Shown here in pieces: positions 59,336 through 64,000 of a DNA stretch of 64,000 nucleotides. A program made the position numbers and the translations under genes. The DNA comes from Steromphala cineraria (taxonomy: Eukaryota; Mollusca; Gastropoda; Trochida; Trochidae). The notes under the pieces were generated by a model. That model saw only the letters and a list, made by a program, of their open reading frames with translations, made no database searches and was not told the origin of the DNA. Position 1 is the first letter of the stretch, and each line of letters begins with the position of its first letter. The stretch is from the NCBI GenBank assembly GCA_916613615.1, contig OU744730.1, positions 37,557,315 to 37,621,314 on the forward strand, in the 5' to 3' direction.

Positions 59336-59754
59336 AATTACGTTTTCAATTCTTTTTTGTGAGTATCGGCAATAAAGAGGATATCCATGGGAAACTGGTG
59401 TGAAGCCTGTCTGGTCCAATAATCAAATGCTTGTCTTACAGGTTGAATCCGTTAGTAGACACTCCACTGTCAAACGCATATATCTACAATGTTAACAGAA
59501 TTTCTACGACCAAACGCATATTTACACTGGCAAACGCATATTTGCTATGCTCGTAGAAACTCTACTGTCAAACGGATACTGTACTGTGTACAAAGAAACT
59601 CCACTTGAGTGCGAGTTCAACGCTGTATTCATATTTAAGAGAAGCCTATTTAGTTTTGGTGTCGAGGGAATTTTAGTTATATGTTGCATTTTCCACATTT
59701 AATGTGGACTTTTCCACGTTTTTCAGCGCAGTGGAGATCTTTTGTTCGGTAGGC
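59336..59754. other. Non-coding with degenerate TCAAACGCATA words
   Basis: CTGTCAAACGCATATAT-like words recur at about 59,467, 59,512, 59,528 and 59,568 in a weak tandem pattern. No gene was seen. Confidence 0.4.
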
Positions 59755-59829
59755 CTGCTACCGTGCTATGAAGTCTGCATGTCTCATTGTGTCTGCAGGT
59801 AGACAGCTACCGTGCTATGAAGTCTGCAT
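59755..59829 (+). repeat. 49-bp splice-acceptor minisatellite, left part
   Basis: The last one and a half units before the LINE insertion, with TCTGCAG|GTAGACAGCTACC then GTGCTATGAAGTCTGCAT. The array resumes at 63,284 on the other side of the retrotransposon. Confidence 0.9.
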
Positions 59830-62800
59830 ATAATAATAATATGTCCACTTGTATGGCGCCATATCCACACTAGAGAATGCTCATAGCGCCTTGCGTGTAG
59901 AGCTCAAAGTAAGACACCTCAGCAGGTCTACAAAGTCACTCGTAATATTTCTTGAAGAGATGGGTCTTTAGCGAAGATTTGAAAGAGTCAAGACAGGTTT
60001 CAGTTTTGATATTTATGGGGAGACCATTCCATAGTGAGGGAGCAGCAAAGCTAAACGATCTATAGCCATAGTTTTTCAGTTGAACAGATGGGATTGTCAG
60101 AAGGAACTGCTGGTGGGACCTCAACTGTCGAGATGGTGAATACACAGAGATCAGATCAGAGAGGTACTCAGGTGCTTGGTTGTGGAGACATTGATAGACT
60201 AAGGTCAAGATCTTAAATTCTATTCTGGCTTGGATTGGCAGCCAATGGAGAGACTTGAGGACAGGGGTGATATGTGATCTCCTTGAAGTTAGGGATACAA
60301 TACGAGCTGCAACATTTTGGATCTTCTGGAGTTTTTTCAGGTGCACCGAGCTGAGTCCAAACAAAATGCTGTTGGAGTAATCCAGTCTAGATAGAACAAG
60401 AGACCTTACAAGAGTATGAGCTGCATCAGTTGTTAGATTCTGTCGGATGTTACTTATAGCCCTCAGGTGGAAGAAGCAGATTCTGGAGAGGTGGTTGATC
60501 TGAGTATCAAGTGATATATCCTGGTCGATGAATATCCCAAGATCTTTCACAGACGGAGCTAGGGTGATCTCTGCATCAGCAATGGTCATTTTCTGTGTTG
60601 TGATCTTTTTCAAACGATGTTTATTGGCAACTAGCATTGCTTCTGTCTTATCATCATTCATTTTAAGCATCATAGATGACATCCAGGACTTGATAGATTT
60701 TGTGCAGATTGCAGTTTTCTCTAGCGAAGGTTGAATCTGATTTAAAGTAAAAGAGTCTATTAGCTGCGTATCATCTGCGAATGAGTGATGGGGAGTATCA
60801 TACTTGTCAGATATGTCAGACAAGGGGGCCATGTAAAGGAGGAAAAGGATAGGCCCTAGAACGGATCCTTGTGGAACTCCACATGTGAGATCTGCTGTGG
60901 TTGATGAAGATTGTTTGATCAATACTCTCTGTGTCCGTCCTGTCAGATATGATGCAAACCACCGTAATGCTGATCCAGTAATGCCCATTTGGTGTTCAAG
61001 AATTCTGAGAAGGATGGTGTGGTCGATTGTGTCAAACGCAGCGCTCAAGTCTAGTAGCACAAGTGTTGAGACATTTCCTTTGTCAACTGAGCATCTGAGA
61101 TCATTGAGAACCCTCAGGAGTACCGTCTCTGTGCTATGCCTTGGTCGGTAGGCGGATTGAAACTTGTCGAACAGACAATTTACAGTCAGGTGTGATGACA
61201 GTCTGATGTTAACTGCTTTTTCAATCAACTTAGAAATGAAATTAAGATTTGAGACAGGTCGGAAATTTTTTAGGGTGTTCGGGTCAAGAGTTTCTTTCTT
61301 AAGTGATGGTCGAACAACTGCCTCTTTGAAGACCTCAGGAAATATACCAGACTGTAAGCTGTCGTTAATTATCTGGGTGATGACTGGTAGCAGGATATCC
61401 ATGTTGGCCAGAAAAAGTTTACAAGGCAAAGGATCAAGAGAACATGTGGTTTTCTTTGCAGCTTTGATGATTCGTTCAACCTCTGCTTCTGAGAATGGTT
61501 CCAAAGTTGACAGAGGATGCCCACTGAATTGTTTGATTTCTAACAAATCTGTAGAAGTTTTCAACAACTTTGATCGGATGGACCTGATTTTCTCAAGAAA
61601 GAATGAGTTGAACTTGTTGGCAAGATCAGTTTCACAATTGTGATCTGGGATTCGGGTGATTTTATAAGTTCCTTGAAGAGACTTCAAGAAACTATGGAGA
61701 TTCCTGCTATTTCCACTGTATTCTTTGATCTTCTCTTTTGAGTATTTGCGCTTAGTTTGTCTCATCAGGTTTGCTGTTTTGTTCCGTGCTTGCTTGAAGA
61801 TCTGTCTGTGAATCTCAAGACCAGATTTCCTCCACTTTCTTTCAGTTTGGCGCCGCTCTGATTTGGACTTTGCAACTTCTTCGTTGTACCATGGACTTCT
61901 TGGTCTCAGAATCACAGTTTTGTCTATGCATGGTGCATGTTTGTCTAAAACTGATTTAAGGCCAGTCATGAATTGTTCACTTAAAATGTTAACATTAGAA
62001 GAATCTATGGCAGCTGCTTTCCGCAGGTCAATTTTGAAATTGACCATGTCAATGTCCTTGATGTTTCGACAATTTATTGTGTCTGTTTGGTTTGATGGGC
62101 GTTCCATGTTTACAACTATATTTACAAAATAGTGGTCAGACATCTGTTTGTCATCAACTCTAACTGAGTTTACTGAGGTATCCGACTCAGGGGTAACAAT
62201 CCAGTCTAGCGTGTGTCCTGACTTGTGTGTTGGATCAGTGACATGCTGAATTAGTGAATGATCTTTAAGGAGTCGCACGACTTTGATAACCTCTGGCTTT
62301 GAGCTATCTGTGATGTTGACATTAAAGTCTCCTATAAACATAGTTTTTGGTTTGTCACATTTGGAGAAAAGTGATGACAGATCCTCATAAAAGACACTTA
62401 GAGTTAGTCTGTTTTTTCGAGATGGAGGGGGTCGATAAAGGCAGATGACTCTCAGTGAGGTTGAAAAAGTTGTTATGAGGATGTCCAAGTGTTCAAATGA
62501 TTTATATAATTCTCCCTGATTTAGAACTTGAACTTTTAATCCATCTCTGAAGACTATAGCAACACCTCCACCTCGGGTTACTCTTGGTTTATGAATAAAG
62601 GAATAAGAAGGGGGAGTTAACTCTGTGATTTTGGCTTCATCGCCATGTTCTGAAAACCATGATTCAGTTATGAAAAGAATGTCTAGTTTGCAGTCTATTA
62701 TCATATCCGCGATTTCTATTGTTTTATTTCGAGCAGACTGAGAGTTCCAAAGAGCCATCTTTAACAACTTGATTGAGTTGGGCTGTGAGTTTTGATACAA

Positions 62801-63285
62801 ATCATCTTTTTGAGTAGATCCTGTAATAATGTTCTTCTTAGGTCGTCCATGTTTGCCACCTCTACAGCCTCTCTTTGTTTTTGGTTTATTTATCCCGAGT
62901 GTTTTTAAGTGTTCCCACAGACTTGTATCAAGTCTACCAGACACAGTGTTCCTGATTGACATACAGTCACTCTGGTTGTAGGTGAGGTTCTGTGATGTAA
63001 TCCAAGTTGGCCCTCTCATTGTTTGCACTACAAAGAGACTGATTACACCCAAGCTGACTGTACACAGTAGATATTCCAAATAGAAAGTAAATATGCAGAG
63101 TTTTGAGCACATAATGCTTCAAAATCACAGTTTGAATCACAGAATTAGATCCTGAGTATGAATCACTGATACTTCATTGTGAGGCATGCCATCTTTTAGG
63201 GTTCTACAAGGTTTACATCTGTAGAAAAACTGGAGTGTTTGTGAGAGCAAAACACAACACAGCCGCTGCTATCAAGCGCAAGCCT
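59830..63285 (-). mobile_element. Near-full-length L2/CR1-type retrotransposon
   Basis: A ~3.46-kb non-LTR element is inserted in antisense inside the 49-bp minisatellite. Its 3' end is a short ATT/TATTAT tail at 59,830-59,841, and its 5' end lies where the array resumes (TCTCATTGTGTCTGCAG, about 63,287). It holds one uninterrupted ORF with endonuclease and reverse transcriptase, a short 3' UTR (~105 bp) and a short 5' leader (~170 bp). No clear target-site duplication is seen beyond AT. Confidence 0.88.
59936..63112 (-). CDS. Non-LTR retrotransposon ORF2: endonuclease plus reverse transcriptase
   Basis: This is a 1,058-codon intact frame. The apurinic-like endonuclease spans about 118-330: WNSQSARNKT, FITE150SW, GGGVAIVFRDG, GDFN (261-264) and SDH (325-327). 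The RT spans about 560-860: NFRPVSNL, LLDLSAAFDTIDH (686-697), CGVPQGSVLGPILF (744-757) and FADD (778-781), where the usual residue is Tyr. A C-terminal domain ends in SLWNGLP..SFKSSLKTHLFK. A basic stretch TKRGCRGGKHGRPKK lies at 79-93. The first 31 residues are hydrophobic and unlike ORF2 starts, so translation may begin at a later Met such as 32 or 51. The motifs fit the L2/CR1 group. Lack of stops suggests recent insertion. Confidence 0.93.
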   Translation of the reverse strand: MCSKLCIFTFYLEYLLCTVSLGVISLFVVQTMRGPTWITSQNLTYNQSDCMSIRNTVSGRLDTSLWEHLKTLGINKPKTKRGCRGGKHGRPKKNIITGSTQKDDLYQNSQPNSIKLLKMALWNSQSARNKTIEIADMIIDCKLDILFITESWFSEHGDEAKITELTPPSYSFIHKPRVTRGGGVAIVFRDGLKVQVLNQGELYKSFEHLDILITTFSTSLRVICLYRPPPSRKNRLTLSVFYEDLSSLFSKCDKPKTMFIGDFNVNITDSSKPEVIKVVRLLKDHSLIQHVTDPTHKSGHTLDWIVTPESDTSVNSVRVDDKQMSDHYFVNIVVNMERPSNQTDTINCRNIKDIDMVNFKIDLRKAAAIDSSNVNILSEQFMTGLKSVLDKHAPCIDKTVILRPRSPWYNEEVAKSKSERRQTERKWRKSGLEIHRQIFKQARNKTANLMRQTKRKYSKEKIKEYSGNSRNLHSFLKSLQGTYKITRIPDHNCETDLANKFNSFFLEKIRSIRSKLLKTSTDLLEIKQFSGHPLSTLEPFSEAEVERIIKAAKKTTCSLDPLPCKLFLANMDILLPVITQIINDSLQSGIFPEVFKEAVVRPSLKKETLDPNTLKNFRPVSNLNFISKLIEKAVNIRLSSHLTVNCLFDKFQSAYRPRHSTETVLLRVLNDLRCSVDKGNVSTLVLLDLSAAFDTIDHTILLRILEHQMGITGSALRWFASYLTGRTQRVLIKQSSSTTADLTCGVPQGSVLGPILFLLYMAPLSDISDKYDTPHHSFADDTQLIDSFTLNQIQPSLEKTAICTKSIKSWMSSMMLKMNDDKTEAMLVANKHRLKKITTQKMTIADAEITLAPSVKDLGIFIDQDISLDTQINHLSRICFFHLRAISNIRQNLTTDAAHTLVRSLVLSRLDYSNSILFGLSSVHLKKLQKIQNVAARIVSLTSRRSHITPVLKSLHWLPIQARIEFKILTLVYQCLHNQAPEYLSDLISVYSPSRQLRSHQQFLLTIPSVQLKNYGYRSFSFAAPSLWNGLPINIKTETCLDSFKSSLKTHLFKKYYE

Positions 63286-64000
63286 ATATCTCATTGTGTC
63301 TGCAGGTAGACAGCTACCGTGCTATGAAGTCTGCATGTCTCATTGCGTCTGCAGGTAGACAGCTACCGTGCTATGAAGTCTGCATGTCTCATTGGTAGCT
63401 ATGAAGTCTGCATGTCTCATTGTGTCTGCAGGTAGACAGCTACCGTGCTATGAAGTCTGCATGTCTCATTGCGTCTGCAGGTAGACAGCTACCGTGCTAT
63501 GAAGTCTGCATGTCTCATTGGTAGCTATGAAGTCTGCATGTCTCATTGTGTCTGCAGGTAGACAGCTACCGTGCTATGAAGTCTGCATGTCTCATTGTGT
63601 CTGCAGGTAGACAGCTACCGTGCTATGAAGTCTGCATGTCTCATTGGTAGCTATGAAGTCTGCATGTCTCATCGTGTCTGCAGGTAGACAGCTACCGTGC
63701 TATGAAGTCTGCATGTCTCATTGCGTCTGCAGATAGACAGCTACCGTGCTATGAAGTCTGCATGTCTCATTGCGTCTGCAGATAGACAGCTACCGTGCTA
63801 TGAAGTCTGCATGTCTCATTGTGTCTGCAGGTAGACAGCTACCGTGCTATGAAGTCTGCATGTCTCATTGCGTCTGCAGGTAGACAGCTACCGTGCTATG
63901 AAGTCTGCATGTCTCATCGTGTCTGCAGGTAGACAGCTACCGTGCTATGAAGTCTGCATGTCTCATTGTGTCTGCAGATAGACAGCTACCGTGCTATGAA
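63284..64000 (+). repeat. 49-bp splice-acceptor minisatellite, right part
   Basis: Tandem 49-bp units, TCTGCAG|GTAGACAGCTACC, GTGCTATGAAGTCTGCATG, TCTCATTGNG, run to the window end. About fifteen are present, some being short variants with TCTCATTGGTAGCTATGAAG. Each unit carries a full acceptor-like CATTGTGTCTGCAG plus about 30 bases that read VDSYRAMKS in frame with the exon at 57,244. The unit thus looks copied from an intron/exon junction of the FAXDC2-like gene. The true exon is probably beyond 64,000. Confidence 0.9.

Noticed and set aside
60528..62132. Plus-strand frames within the LINE
   Set aside because: They are shadows of the intact minus-strand ORF.

Overview
The window is nuclear DNA of an animal, most likely a gastropod mollusc. 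The sequence shows split genes with GT/AG introns, AT-rich non-coding DNA, many decayed non-LTR retrotransposons, inverted-repeat elements, and several CCGT-microsatellite-headed tandem-repeat elements that resemble the molluscan 'pearl' family. A short dispersed motif (about 26,000 and 27,060) looks like one I associate with abalone and other gastropod genomes. The taxon is an inference.

Layout. 1-2,900: GC-rich satellite-like DNA with two tandem families (about 140 bp and 126 bp) and a Cys-rich ORF fragment. 3,990-12,410: a graveyard of truncated LINEs, a 520-bp MITE and a pearl-like repeat. 12,867-24,493 (+): ten exons of mitochondrial aspartate aminotransferase (GOT2), complete for the mature enzyme (400 codons). 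Only the transit-peptide exon is missing. Its introns hold two splice-donor minisatellites, a MITE, a 1.38-kb element with hAT-like ends, a TGACGTCA cluster and a long hairpin. 25,400-32,200: minisatellite, pearl-like and Tc1-like relics, a TTAA-flanked MITE, a tRNA-Asp-like sequence and a pre-miRNA-like hairpin. 32,866-51,529: a cluster of three alpha-kinase-domain genes (two +, one -), each with its coding sequence in one exon just inside a splice acceptor. A decayed Tc1/mariner element, pearl-like repeats, a dead LINE and a 2.2-kb minisatellite lie among them. 57,244-64,000: one exon of a fatty-acid-hydroxylase-like gene (FAXDC2-like), then an intron full of repeats. That intron holds an intact 1,058-codon L2/CR1-type retrotransposon that has split a minisatellite.

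Two observations stand out. First, four separate minisatellites have units that span an exon/intron junction: GOT2 exon 5 donor, GOT2 exon 10 donor, the kinase-3 5' exon donor and the FAXDC2-like acceptor. Each reiterates a splice site between about 7 and 60 times. Second, all three clustered alpha-kinase domains keep the zinc-binding His/Cys module and a candidate ATP lysine, but lack the two acidic residues at the catalytic positions and have a degraded Gly-rich loop. They look like a family of pseudokinases.

Limits: exon 1 of GOT2, upstream exons of kinases 1 and 2, and most of the FAXDC2-like gene were not found. TE family names rest on motif recognition, not searches.
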